Shown piece by piece: positions 17,814 to 26,998 of a DNA stretch of 39,372 nt. The notes under the pieces are model-generated. The model did no database searches. It was not told where the DNA came from and worked only from the letters and a program-made list of their open reading frames with translations. How positions within the stretch are numbered: position 1 is the first letter of the stretch; every line of letters begins with the position of its first letter. The stretch spans positions 1 through 39,372 of the forward strand of contig CAIWCR010000001.1 of the NCBI GenBank assembly GCA_903911245.1, read 5' to 3'. The stretch comes from an uncultured Parcubacteria group bacterium (GTDB lineage: Bacteria > Patescibacteriota > Minisyncoccia > UBA6257 > 2-01-FULL-56-20). A program made the position numbers and the translations under genes.

Positions 17814-18203
17814 TTATTTCCTCTTTTCTTTTACCAAAACTGCCTCGATGTGCCTCACTCTGTTTTCCAATCTTTCCAGTCTTTCCATGTCGACTTTTTT
17901 ATCCAGTTTCGTTTTCAGATCTGAAATTTCAAGTTTAATATTAGCAAGTTCAATTTCTATATTATTCAAACGCAATTCAATTCTATCAAGTCGTAATTCG
18001 ATCGCGTCGACTCGCACTTCCATTCTATCAAGCCGATTCTCTATCGCATCAAATCGCGCATTCATTCTTTCTTCCATCATATCAATCTTTTCTCCAAAAA
18101 CCTGAAAATCGGATTGGATCGCCTCCAAAACCATTATAAATTGATCACGTTCGCGTGTTGAATTATTTTTGATTGTCATGCTATGTTTTTGCCTTTTTCT
18201 CAA
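17814..18203 (-). CDS. Coiled-coil heptad-repeat protein
   Basis: ENRLDRMEVRVDAIELRLDRIELRLNNIEIELANIKLEISDL strict 7-residue periodicity. Confidence 0.65.
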   Translation of the reverse strand: MRKRQKHSMTIKNNSTRERDQFIMVLEAIQSDFQVFGEKIDMMEERMNARFDAIENRLDRMEVRVDAIELRLDRIELRLNNIEIELANIKLEISDLKTKLDKKVDMERLERLENRVRHIEAVLVKEKRK

Positions 18204-18537
18204 GCTTTCCTACTCGTATTTGAAGATCGAAAACTTCATCGCGAACATCAATTTCATCGATTTTCCGGGAAATCATCGAAAAACCAGACTCCATCTTGCG
18301 ATCTAGTTCACCAAATTTCTGTTCAAGTCCGTCGACACGTCCGGTAAGCGCGCAAGAATCTGTCGCCGTTTCCTCAAATCCTTTCTGAGTCGTTACAGCT
18401 AAATGTTCAATGTCGGCAGACGATTTTTCGAATCCCTTTTCAACCCTCATCGCCAATTTGTTGAGGTCGGTCGCCGTTTTTTCAAACCCTTTTTGAACTA
18501 TTACCGCCAATTGATCAAGTGTTATTTTTTTCATCAT
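18181..18537 (-). CDS. Coiled-coil protein with repeated QKGFEKTATDL-type units
   Basis: VQKGFEKTATDLNKLAMRVEKGFEKSSADIEHLAVTTQKGFEETATD; TATTAT 6 nt from ATG. Confidence 0.65.
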   Translation of the reverse strand: MMKKITLDQLAVIVQKGFEKTATDLNKLAMRVEKGFEKSSADIEHLAVTTQKGFEETATDSCALTGRVDGLEQKFGELDRKMESGFSMISRKIDEIDVRDEVFDLQIRVGKLEKKAKT

Positions 18538-18750
18538 ACTCCAATAATAGAACGTCGATATGAGAAGTCAAAGATGATTTAATTAATTTTTAATGAATGC
18601 TAAAAGCAGACGATCGACGCACGATTTCTCAATTTGGAAATTAAGGGTACCTGTCACCACCGTCTTCTCTTATCTTTTGATCTCGTTTTTGAGGGTTGTT
18701 TTCCTTGGTCAAGAAAAAAGTGTCTGATATTCTCCAGTATTACTCTTTCC

Positions 18751-20400
18751 TTAGTTGTAATATTCTTCAACGAAGATTATACCAGAACCGCCAGCGCCGC
18801 CATTGTAATCTCCGCCCGTTCCACCGCTCCCCCCAGTTCCTACATTATAAGAATACGAAGAATTCGGATTGGTTATTATAGCTTCTAAATATCCACCAGC
18901 GCCACCACCACCACCGGTCATGTGAGTAGCAACACCATTTTGTCCACCACCACCACCACCACTACCACTATTTACAGCCGCATCAACACCAAAGGTACAG
19001 CTTGCTCCACCGCCAGCGCCGCCAAAAGCGCTTCCACCGCCAGCGCCGCCGCTAAAATAACCATTAGATTGACCATTTGGATTTACTCCAGCAGTCCCAC
19101 TTCCTCCTGGAATAATAAATCCAGTCGCTCCAGCCCCTATTGTAGCGGATCCCCCAGGACCACCATTACCGCTTCCATCGCCATATCCAAAATTAGCAGT
19201 TAAAAAAGAGCTTCCAAAAGTAGTATTCGTTCCATTGTTTCCGCCCTTTGCACCACCAGACACAAGAAATCCGGCAGCTCCCCCTCCTCCTCCGCCAACC
19301 ATACGAACACGAATATATTTAACACCAGCAGGAGTGGTATAAGTCCCAGAACCCGATGTAAATTTTTGAACAGTTGGAATTGTCCATGCTCCGGCTACAG
19401 CACTAGCAGTCATCGTACCATTGACACTAAGCGTCGTGGATGGACTTACTGTTCCTATTCCTACATTTCCACTTGATAAAACATTAAAAATATTAGTTGT
19501 AGTGGCAACGGTAAACAATGTTGCAGGAGTACTTGTCCCAACCCCCACATTCCCAAGATTATAATAAATCGATGTAGTACTCGTTGTTGTCCACTGACTA
19601 GCTAACGAGATGCCGTTCCAATATAAGCTTCCACCGACATTATAGAGTCGGCTCGTTGTTGAAGCAGGTGCAGAAATAGCATCAAGGTAAAGGCGGCCAT
19701 TCAGCTCAAGCGTGTCCATTGGATTATTCGTTGTCCCGATGCCGACATTCGATCCGCTGAAATACATATTCTGATTGATTGAACTCCACGTCTGGCCGGC
19801 GATACCAAGATTGAGGGGCGTCGAAGAAGCCGGAAGAATATTCGAATCAAATGTCGCAGCGGAAACACGCGCGATGGACGATTGGAACATCTGTGAAATC
19901 GCCTGCGTTATATTCGAAGTGCTATATGCAATAGAAAAAGAAACACTTACTGAATCATGCGACGGCGGATTGGAACGTTTTGTAAAAACAAGATTGGTAA
20001 TATTCACCCTACTTGATGTAAGTGGCTGCAATGTTCCGGTTGCGGTTTGCTGAACATACACAATTCCATTTTGCAACGTAATATACGTTGGATCTTGCGT
20101 ATTGATACCTGTCCACAATTTAAGTGTCGAAGTTGATGAATCCGGCGGCATATCAACAAAACTCGATTTCTCGACGTAATATTGCACCTGCTGAAGCAAT
20201 GCCTGGCTCTGTTGATTCACCTCGGCCGAAGATGCCTGACGTACTTGCACTTTCGTTACGGTAATTAAAACCGTAATAAGCGTACCGCTTACTGCAGCAA
20301 AAACACCGAGAAAGACAAGAAGTTCGGTGAGCGTAAAAGCAGTTCTCCTAGAAAGAACCGAACACGAATGTTTCAGGGCTGAAAGTTTTTTATCCAACAT
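18751..20400 (-). CDS. Type IV prepilin-like N-terminus fused to GNVGIGT motifs and Gly-rich C-terminal domain
   Basis: RRTAFTLTELLVFLGVFAAVSGTLITVLITV prepilin helix; SGSNVGIGTTNNPMDTLELNG, GNVGVGTSTP; YTTPAGVKYIRVRMVGGGGGGAAG. Confidence 0.8.
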   Translation of the reverse strand: MLDKKLSALKHSCSVLSRRTAFTLTELLVFLGVFAAVSGTLITVLITVTKVQVRQASSAEVNQQSQALLQQVQYYVEKSSFVDMPPDSSTSTLKLWTGINTQDPTYITLQNGIVYVQQTATGTLQPLTSSRVNITNLVFTKRSNPPSHDSVSVSFSIAYSTSNITQAISQMFQSSIARVSAATFDSNILPASSTPLNLGIAGQTWSSINQNMYFSGSNVGIGTTNNPMDTLELNGRLYLDAISAPASTTSRLYNVGGSLYWNGISLASQWTTTSTTSIYYNLGNVGVGTSTPATLFTVATTTNIFNVLSSGNVGIGTVSPSTTLSVNGTMTASAVAGAWTIPTVQKFTSGSGTYTTPAGVKYIRVRMVGGGGGGAAGFLVSGGAKGGNNGTNTTFGSSFLTANFGYGDGSGNGGPGGSATIGAGATGFIIPGGSGTAGVNPNGQSNGYFSGGAGGGSAFGGAGGGASCTFGVDAAVNSGSGGGGGGQNGVATHMTGGGGGAGGYLEAIITNPNSSYSYNVGTGGSGGTGGDYNGGAGGSGIIFVEEYYN

Positions 20401-20442
20401 AGGTTTATTATAACACAACAAACAAAGCAAAGAAGGCTTGAT

Positions 20443-22968
20443 TTACGCACACCGCCGTTCTATGAGCTCTCCATACTTTTGATAAAAATATTTCTTGGCA
20501 AATTCAACCGTAAAAAGATAGACGGCGGTGATGCTAATAATATAAAGCATTGGCGCGATGCCAATATTCGTAAAGCCAAGCATTCTACCGAATTCCGTAT
20601 ATGGAATTATCCACGAGATGAGAACAGCAGTTGCCGAACTCACCATAAGCGTTGTCGCCGGACGATTCTTCCAGAAATCACCGCGCGTCCTCAAGAAGAA
20701 AACAACGAGAATCTGTTCTGCAAATGAGGTCAGAAACCACCCTGTTTGAAAACCGTGAGCAGTGAAACGGAAAATATCCCACATCACAAAAAACGTGAAA
20801 ATATCAAAACAAGAACTTAACGGCCCAAAGATAAACATAAATTTTTTTATAAAACCGACATCGAATTTTTTCGGCCTCAAAAGAAATTGTGATTCGACGT
20901 TATCGAATGGAATCGCGAGCTGGGACGAATCATAAAGAAAATTATTGAGTAAGATCTGCCCGGCCGTCATCGGCAAAAACGGGAGAAAAACCGAAGCAAT
21001 CGGCATACTGAACATATTTCCAAAATTGGAGCTCAGTGCCATCATCAGATATTTGAATGTATTCGCAAATGTTTTTCGTCCTTGCACGATTCCATCAATG
21101 ATTTCGCCAAGTCCTTTTTTTAAAAGAATGATGTCAGCCGCATTTTTCGCAACATCGACGGCATTATTTACGGAAATTCCGACATCCGCCGCCTTGATAG
21201 AAAGCACGTCGTTCACGCCATCGCCCATGTATGCGACGACGTGCCCGTTCGCGCGCAACGCGCGGATGATTCTTTCTTTCTCTTCCGGCGCAACCCGCGT
21301 AAAAATATTTGCCAATTCAACATTTTTCCGCAACGCTGCATCATCCATTTTCTCGATTTCATCTCCTGAGAGCATTCCATGTATTACAAATCCTATTTCT
21401 TGTGCAATTTTTTTTGTTACGAGAAGATTATCGCCAGTGATAATCTTCATCGAAACATTGTGCGCTTCCATTTTCTCAAGCGTCCCCTTCACGCTTTTTT
21501 TCGCAGGATCAAGAAACGCAAGAAATCCAATAAAAGAAAAATCTTTTTCGTCTTTTTTTGTATACGACGCTGTTTCTTTATATACTTTTTTTATCGCAAT
21601 ACCGAGCACGCGAAATCCGTCACTGCTCAATCCGTTATAGATTGCCATCATTTCCGACCGCAGTTTCGGCGTAAGCGTGTGCTCCGTTGCACCATATGAT
21701 TTCGCATTCTTCAATATTTCCTCCGGCGCGCCTTTCGTAATCATTACAATTTCTTCGCCTTTTCCAACAATAACTGATTCAAATCGCCGCTCAGCATCAA
21801 ATGGTATTTCGTCTATTTTTTTCCAACCGCGGATATCGGCTTTTTTGTAGGATCGTATCGCTTCGTCAAGTACGCCACGGACACCAGTACGATGCTCGCT
21901 CGACATCTGGCCCCAAAAAAGAGTCGCCGTATTTTCTTCCCCAAAACCATCAAGATATTTTATAAGTGAAATTTTATCTTCGGTGAGCGTCCCCGTTTTG
22001 TCGGTACAAAGAATATCAACGCTTCCGAAGTTATGAATCGCCGCAAGCTTTTTCACGATGACACCGTTCTTTTCCATCGCGAGCGCGCCTTTCGATAAAT
22101 TGCTCGTTATAATGAGCGGAAGAAGCTCCGGCGTAAGCCCGACGGCAATCGCTATAGCAAAAAGAAACATCTGAAGCATGTCTCGCTTCAAAAAAAAGAT
22201 GTTTAAAAGAATAACCACCAACACAAGAAACAGCGTTGTGCGAAAAATAAACAAACTGAAATCAGTAATATTTTTCTCGAATTCAGTGGGTAGATCAGGC
22301 TGTTCGAGCTTTTCTGCGACACTTCCGATTTTCGTATGCGTACCGGTAGCAATCGCCACGGCAAGTCCCTCGCCTGAAACAACGCTCGATTCCATAAAAA
22401 CAAGACTCGGCGCTCCGCGGGCGGCATTTTTTTCAATCGGCATTGATTCCCCTGTCAGAATACTTTCGTTCAAAAAAAGATCTTTCGCTTCGAAAAGTAT
22501 TCCATCCGCAGGAACAAGATCGCCCGCTTCAAGTGCGAAAACATCACCGGGAACAATATCCTGTATTTTCAATTCCTTCGTGCTACCATTCCGCATTATG
22601 GCAGCCGTAATATTTACTTTTTCTTGTAATGCTTCTGCCGCCTTTGCCGATTTATACGTGTTGATAAAATCGATCACCGCACTTCCAATGACAATTGCAA
22701 TAATAATTCCGCCCTCAAAAACCGATCCGAGACTAATGCTCACAATCGCCGCGGCAAGCAATAAAAGAAGAAGCGGGCTTTTGAATTTTGAAAGGAGAAT
22801 AACTTCAGGCCGTATTCGTTTTTTTGTAATAAATTCGTTAAGGCCGTATGTGCGCAAACGTTGTGTTGCCTCCACAGAAGAAAGGCCCGTTTTCGAGGTT
22901 CCGAGATTTCGGAAAACGTCCTCGATTTTTTGCATCGCCAATGTATTCAGCACAGGAATTGATTCCAT
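20443..22968 (-). CDS. mgtA: Mg2+-type (P3) P-type ATPase, MgtA/MgtB-like
   Basis: CTDKTGTLTEDKI, MGDGVNDVLSIKAADVGISV, TGES; P-ATPase architecture. Confidence 0.85.
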   Translation of the reverse strand: MESIPVLNTLAMQKIEDVFRNLGTSKTGLSSVEATQRLRTYGLNEFITKKRIRPEVILLSKFKSPLLLLLLAAAIVSISLGSVFEGGIIIAIVIGSAVIDFINTYKSAKAAEALQEKVNITAAIMRNGSTKELKIQDIVPGDVFALEAGDLVPADGILFEAKDLFLNESILTGESMPIEKNAARGAPSLVFMESSVVSGEGLAVAIATGTHTKIGSVAEKLEQPDLPTEFEKNITDFSLFIFRTTLFLVLVVILLNIFFLKRDMLQMFLFAIAIAVGLTPELLPLIITSNLSKGALAMEKNGVIVKKLAAIHNFGSVDILCTDKTGTLTEDKISLIKYLDGFGEENTATLFWGQMSSEHRTGVRGVLDEAIRSYKKADIRGWKKIDEIPFDAERRFESVIVGKGEEIVMITKGAPEEILKNAKSYGATEHTLTPKLRSEMMAIYNGLSSDGFRVLGIAIKKVYKETASYTKKDEKDFSFIGFLAFLDPAKKSVKGTLEKMEAHNVSMKIITGDNLLVTKKIAQEIGFVIHGMLSGDEIEKMDDAALRKNVELANIFTRVAPEEKERIIRALRANGHVVAYMGDGVNDVLSIKAADVGISVNNAVDVAKNAADIILLKKGLGEIIDGIVQGRKTFANTFKYLMMALSSNFGNMFSMPIASVFLPFLPMTAGQILLNNFLYDSSQLAIPFDNVESQFLLRPKKFDVGFIKKFMFIFGPLSSCFDIFTFFVMWDIFRFTAHGFQTGWFLTSFAEQILVVFFLRTRGDFWKNRPATTLMVSSATAVLISWIIPYTEFGRMLGFTNIGIAPMLYIISITAVYLFTVEFAKKYFYQKYGELIERRCA

Positions 22969-23007
22969 GATTTTATTATAACGCATCTGCGCCATATCGG
23001 ACAATAA

Positions 23008-23035
23008 AAAGAACCAGCTTTGCAGCTAGTTCTTT
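23008..23035 (-). terminator. Terminator after rnpB
   Basis: AAGAACTAGCTGCAAAGCTGGTTCTTTTTA hairpin on minus strand. Confidence 0.7.
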
Positions 23036-23040
23036 TTATG

Positions 23041-23400
23041 TCGGTAATCCGTAAGCCGGATTCTGTGCCTCCGATTTGCATCGGAGCGGCGATCATTTCT
23101 CTTGGCCTGCGATTACTCGCAAGCTCGTGCGGCACTCCCCGTTATGCACGGGGTACGGCCTTGCACCCAGTAAGGATTTTGCCGTTTCACTTTCACCTTT
23201 TATCCCTATAGTGAAATTAGACCAGCTACGTTGGGATTGGGTCCCTTCGGCCGTTTCCAGCCAAAGCGTCACTGCTCGCACCTCTATTCTTACGAACGAC
23301 GGCGGTTAGCCGCTACTTCATGTAACTCGAAATTCGAGTGTGGTGTCCGGACTTTCCTCTCCTTTAAATGAATAAAAGAGTAATCGCCTGGATTACCGAC
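23041..23400 (-). ncRNA. rnpB: RNase P RNA (bacterial type A)
   Basis: Minus strand starts GTCGGTAATCC, contains GAGGAAAGTCCGGACACCAC and ends ACAGAATCCGGCTTACGGATTACCGA; termini pair. Confidence 0.93.
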
Positions 23401-23440
23401 GCAATTATTGTGCAATATTTTTCATCTTTTTGCAACAAAG

Positions 23441-24298
23441 CTATTGTGCAACTTGCTGCGGCGGATTATTGACGTCAATCATCGCTGAACCGTCTGATTT
23501 TATGATAAACGAAAAACCAAACGGATCTTGTGGTAATTGCGGAATAATATTTTTTGAGACGAGATATTCAGGAGTTTTTGGATACATTCCGTACGTCGCT
23601 TTATATTGCTTTGCTGCCGCTTCGAGAAAATCAAGATCGTTAAGTCGGTCAATATATGCCTGCGCGCGACGTTTTGTAAAATCGTCGTTCGTCGTATCAC
23701 GAATCGTTATCCACAATGATTTCATTTGTGTGCGCGTATCAAATCCAGCACTAAAATTTATCGCAAACCGCTGCGTAGTCGACGGAACGCCAGGCGTTCG
23801 CGCGGCGATATCGTAATAACGAAGAGCGCTTTCCCTATCCTTGAGATCGAGATAATAATTGGTCGCCATATAAAAAGGTATTCGCCAATCAGGATCGGCA
23901 GTCGCAAGTCCACGTGCGCCTATCGCGTTCGCTATTGAAACCACGTTCGGATACGTCGTCAGCGCCGGCAAGGTAAGAACGGAAAAAGCATATGGATAGC
24001 TCATCTTCGGATCGACGCTGGTAACAAAATCAAGATCTGAAATATAATCGGTTTTTCCATGGAAAAAGAGATCTAAAATTTCCGGTATGGTGCTAATCCA
24101 CGTAAATGATGCCACGGGAGCGTGAAATCCAAGATCAATGACATGAATAAAATCGGGAGACGGTTTTACGGAAACCGAAGAATTTGAGATCGCAACACTA
24201 TCATACTCATACTGAAAAAAAATGATGGCAGCAAAGAAAAAGACAAGAACTCCAGCCTTGAAAACTGTTTTGGGAATCGTTAGTGAAAGCATTTTCAT
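23441..24298 (-). CDS. Hypothetical membrane-anchored protein next to ABC exporter (TPR-like)
   Basis: N-terminal TM helix then helical region ...DLKDRESALRYYDIAARTPGVPSTTQRFAINFSAG. Confidence 0.6.
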   Translation of the reverse strand: MKMLSLTIPKTVFKAGVLVFFFAAIIFFQYEYDSVAISNSSVSVKPSPDFIHVIDLGFHAPVASFTWISTIPEILDLFFHGKTDYISDLDFVTSVDPKMSYPYAFSVLTLPALTTYPNVVSIANAIGARGLATADPDWRIPFYMATNYYLDLKDRESALRYYDIAARTPGVPSTTQRFAINFSAGFDTRTQMKSLWITIRDTTNDDFTKRRAQAYIDRLNDLDFLEAAAKQYKATYGMYPKTPEYLVSKNIIPQLPQDPFGFSFIIKSDGSAMIDVNNPPQQVAQ

Positions 24299-24320
24299 AT
24301 AACCGCACCGATAAAAATTT

Positions 24321-25085
24321 CTAAAGCTCTTTTTTCTGGAAAATAAAGATTGCAGCAGAAAGAAGAAAAACGATATACACAAGAGCGTAACACAATGCAA
24401 AGAAAAACGAAGTAAACGGTGCGGCAACCTGATGAATTGCCATATCCCTGATATTGAACTTTTCAAGATTGGGAAGTATGTAATAAAGCGCCTGAATAAT
24501 CCAAAGCCTCATTCCCTCGAGGCCAATCGCCTTCGACGCCGTAAGTAACGAGCTTACGATATGACCTGCAAAAAAGACCACCGATGTATAAATAATCGAT
24601 AAAAGAGAGCTCGAAAACGTTGTGACGAAAATCGCAAACGCAAGGAAAAGCGCCATTTCAAGAAACTGCATAGCAATGGCAAGAATTCCCAAAACATCAA
24701 ATCCCCCGCCGAGATACAAAATAATTCCAATATATGCCGCACCAAGAATTGCACTTGCGAACAACAAAACAAAACACAAACCGAGAAATTTTCCAATAAT
24801 GAATTGCGCACGTGAAACTGGCTTTGCAAGAATAAAATATACGATTTTCCGTTCAACATCTTTGTAAAAAGAAGTGGTCCCCAGAAAAAGCGCAACCACC
24901 GCATTAAATAAATATATTCCCAAAAGACAAAAACTCTTCACCATGGGAAGCTCTTTGAGCACGAGATCTGAAAGGAAAAGCATCAAAAAAATATAAAGGA
25001 TGCCAAAACCGATGATGGCATATAAAATCTTCTCGCGGATTTCGAGTTTGAATGTATTCTTTGCGATGACGAAAATATTATGCAT
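24321..25085 (-). CDS. ABC-2 type transporter permease
   Basis: MHNIFVIAKNTFKLEIREKILYAIIGFGILYIF...; six-TM pattern; overlaps upstream ATPase. Confidence 0.8.
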   Translation of the reverse strand: MHNIFVIAKNTFKLEIREKILYAIIGFGILYIFLMLFLSDLVLKELPMVKSFCLLGIYLFNAVVALFLGTTSFYKDVERKIVYFILAKPVSRAQFIIGKFLGLCFVLLFASAILGAAYIGIILYLGGGFDVLGILAIAMQFLEMALFLAFAIFVTTFSSSLLSIIYTSVVFFAGHIVSSLLTASKAIGLEGMRLWIIQALYYILPNLEKFNIRDMAIHQVAAPFTSFFFALCYALVYIVFLLSAAIFIFQKKEL

Positions 25086-25815
25086 GATGATTAAGTTTTG
25101 ATGTTCTCTCTTTTTCATGTTCTTCAACGGTCTCGATAAATCGTTCTTCGAGCGATTTTCCATCGCAAAACTTTTTCACCGGACCAGAATACAAAAGATG
25201 GCCGCGATGAACAACGCCAAGCTCGTCGCACATTTCTTCAACATCATAAAGAATATGCGTATTCAAAAATATTTTCTTTCCTTCTTTTTTGAGAGAAAGA
25301 ATGACATCTTTCGTTTCCCGGCGACCAATAGGATCAAGTCCGTCCAACGGCTCGTCGAGAAAAAGATATTCCGGATCGTTCACAAGCGCTTGCGCAAATC
25401 CAAGTCGTTGACGCATCCCCTTCGAATACGTTCTAATTTCATAATTACGCGCTTCATAAATACCAACTTTTTTCAGAAGCCCTTCAGCAAATGAATTAAA
25501 GACATTGCCGTGTTGTCCATAAAGCTCACCGCAAAACTTCATAAATTCCATTCCCGTAAGCCGTTCGTAAAAGTATGGCGTTTCAGGCATAAATCCGATT
25601 TTCTGCTTTGAAGCCTTATCAAGCGATGGAATTCCGTTAATGGTAATCGTGCCGCTTGTCGGCGCCAAAAGACCGACCGTCATTTTCATAATCGTCGTCT
25701 TTCCTGCGCCGTTCGCCCCTAAAAAACCGAATATCGGCGCCGTGACCGAAAGTGAAAAATCTTCCACTACCGGACGTTTTTTATAAATCTTGGTAACTGA
25801 AGAATAAGTAATCAT
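25078..25815 (-). CDS. ABC transporter ATP-binding protein
   Basis: GANGAGKTT Walker A, YSKGMRQRLGFAQAL signature, YLFLDEPLDGLDP Walker B. Confidence 0.93.
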   Translation of the reverse strand: MITYSSVTKIYKKRPVVEDFSLSVTAPIFGFLGANGAGKTTIMKMTVGLLAPTSGTITINGIPSLDKASKQKIGFMPETPYFYERLTGMEFMKFCGELYGQHGNVFNSFAEGLLKKVGIYEARNYEIRTYSKGMRQRLGFAQALVNDPEYLFLDEPLDGLDPIGRRETKDVILSLKKEGKKIFLNTHILYDVEEMCDELGVVHRGHLLYSGPVKKFCDGKSLEERFIETVEEHEKERTSKLNHHA

Positions 25816-25922
25816 TGAACGGTATTATTATATCGCATCCCGAGAAGGAAAAAAAGTGTTTATCCCCTTTTTCTTCTCATATAATTATACAAATATAGTA
25901 TAATTATAATAATTTCAAAAAG

Positions 25923-26576
25923 ATGAAAAATTTCAAGATCTTATTCCTTAGTATTATCATAGGTCTTTTTGCCTGCGCCATAAGCATCTTTGCATTTTCA
26001 AGTCCTGGATCCAACCAACCGCCAAATGGCAATCCAACCTTCTGGCTGTTAAATGGAACGAATATGTATTATTCAGGAGGAAACGTCGGGATAGGGATAA
26101 GTACGCCGGGAGTAGCGCTCGATATAAATGGAACGATAAGAGCAACAAATACTAATTTCGGCATGAGCTACGGGAGATTTGAGGGCGCTGGAGGAGCAGG
26201 AACTACTGGGACAAGAATAATTCCTCTAACCACTACCGTTATAAATACTGGCGGTCTTACTTTGTCATCAAATTCTATTACAGTTTCTAAAGCAGGAATA
26301 TATCGAGTTAGTGGTTTTTTTGATTATGATACAAAAGACTCTTCTGCTGGAGATGTATATTTGTACTTATATAAGAACGGAGTTCAAGAGGCATACCTCT
26401 CTCACTTCCGTACCGTGCTAGGAACCGGCGGATACGCCGTAGAAGCCGTCGGTATATCTGGCGACACAATAGTATCTTTAAACGCAAATGATAGTCTCTC
26501 TCTTTATGTTTCGGGAGATATACAAGTCGCCGGATCGTATTCTCAACGAATGATAATTACACAACTTCCCAATTAA
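25923..26576 (+). CDS. Surface protein: conserved N-terminal cassette + C1q/TNF-like C-terminal domain
   Basis: MKNFKILFLSIIIGLFACAISIFAFSSPGSNQPPNGNPTFWLLNGTNMYYSGGNVGIGISTPG; SITVSKAGIYRVSGFFDYDT..VSLNANDSLSLYVSGD jelly-roll-like pattern. Confidence 0.75.
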   Translation: MKNFKILFLSIIIGLFACAISIFAFSSPGSNQPPNGNPTFWLLNGTNMYYSGGNVGIGISTPGVALDINGTIRATNTNFGMSYGRFEGAGGAGTTGTRIIPLTTTVINTGGLTLSSNSITVSKAGIYRVSGFFDYDTKDSSAGDVYLYLYKNGVQEAYLSHFRTVLGTGGYAVEAVGISGDTIVSLNANDSLSLYVSGDIQVAGSYSQRMIITQLPN

Positions 26577-26608
26577 AATCTCTCCATCAATGCCCTATCA
26601 CGCAGATG

Positions 26609-26640
26609 AATAATCATAATTCAGTTGAATTATGATTATT
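26609..26640. terminator. Near-perfect hairpin shared by two convergent genes
   Basis: AATAATCATAATTCA-GT-TGAATTATGATTATT, 15-bp stem overlapping the stop of 26636..26968. Confidence 0.6.
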
Positions 26641-26968
26641 CCCATGATCTTTTTTTATTGATCTCTTCTTTTTCACGAAACGCCTTCTCAAGATCAACAT
26701 CAAAATAATTACAAATATCCAAGAGATACATAAAAACATCGGCAACTTCATGATCAAGATAAAATTTTTCCGAATTCTTATCAGTGTGAACATTCTGCCG
26801 CTTCCTTACTGCTTTCGCCATTTCGCCACATTCTTCAAGAAATAACAAAAAAATTTCCGAAGCCGTTTCTTTTTCAAATCCTCTCTCCTTAACCATGTCT
26901 GCGATATATATCTGATAATCGCGAAGGGTCGGATTTTCTTTTAAAATTAATTTATCGTTTTCTGTCAT
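26636..26968 (-). CDS. MazG-like nucleotide pyrophosphohydrolase
   Basis: FLEECGEMAKAVRK ... DHEVADVFMYLLDICNYFDVDLEKAF (EExxE/DxxxD pattern). Confidence 0.75.
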   Translation of the reverse strand: MTENDKLILKENPTLRDYQIYIADMVKERGFEKETASEIFLLFLEECGEMAKAVRKRQNVHTDKNSEKFYLDHEVADVFMYLLDICNYFDVDLEKAFREKEEINKKRSWE

Positions 26969-26998
26969 TGTGTAAATAATATAAATTTTTATAACCTA

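Noticed and set aside
20945-21640. 231-aa plus-strand ORF
   Set aside because: Also antisense to the P-type ATPase; no motifs or SD.
22178-22981. 267-aa plus-strand ORF
   Set aside because: Antisense to the well-supported P-type ATPase; Ser/Arg-rich composition typical of shadow ORFs.
23020-23309. Several small ORFs over 23020..23309 on both strands
   Set aside because: Lie inside the RNase P RNA gene.
24299-24466. N-terminal extension of ORF 23441..24466
   Set aside because: Overlaps the permease 3' end; the internal ATG at 24298 gives a standard TM start and no overlap.
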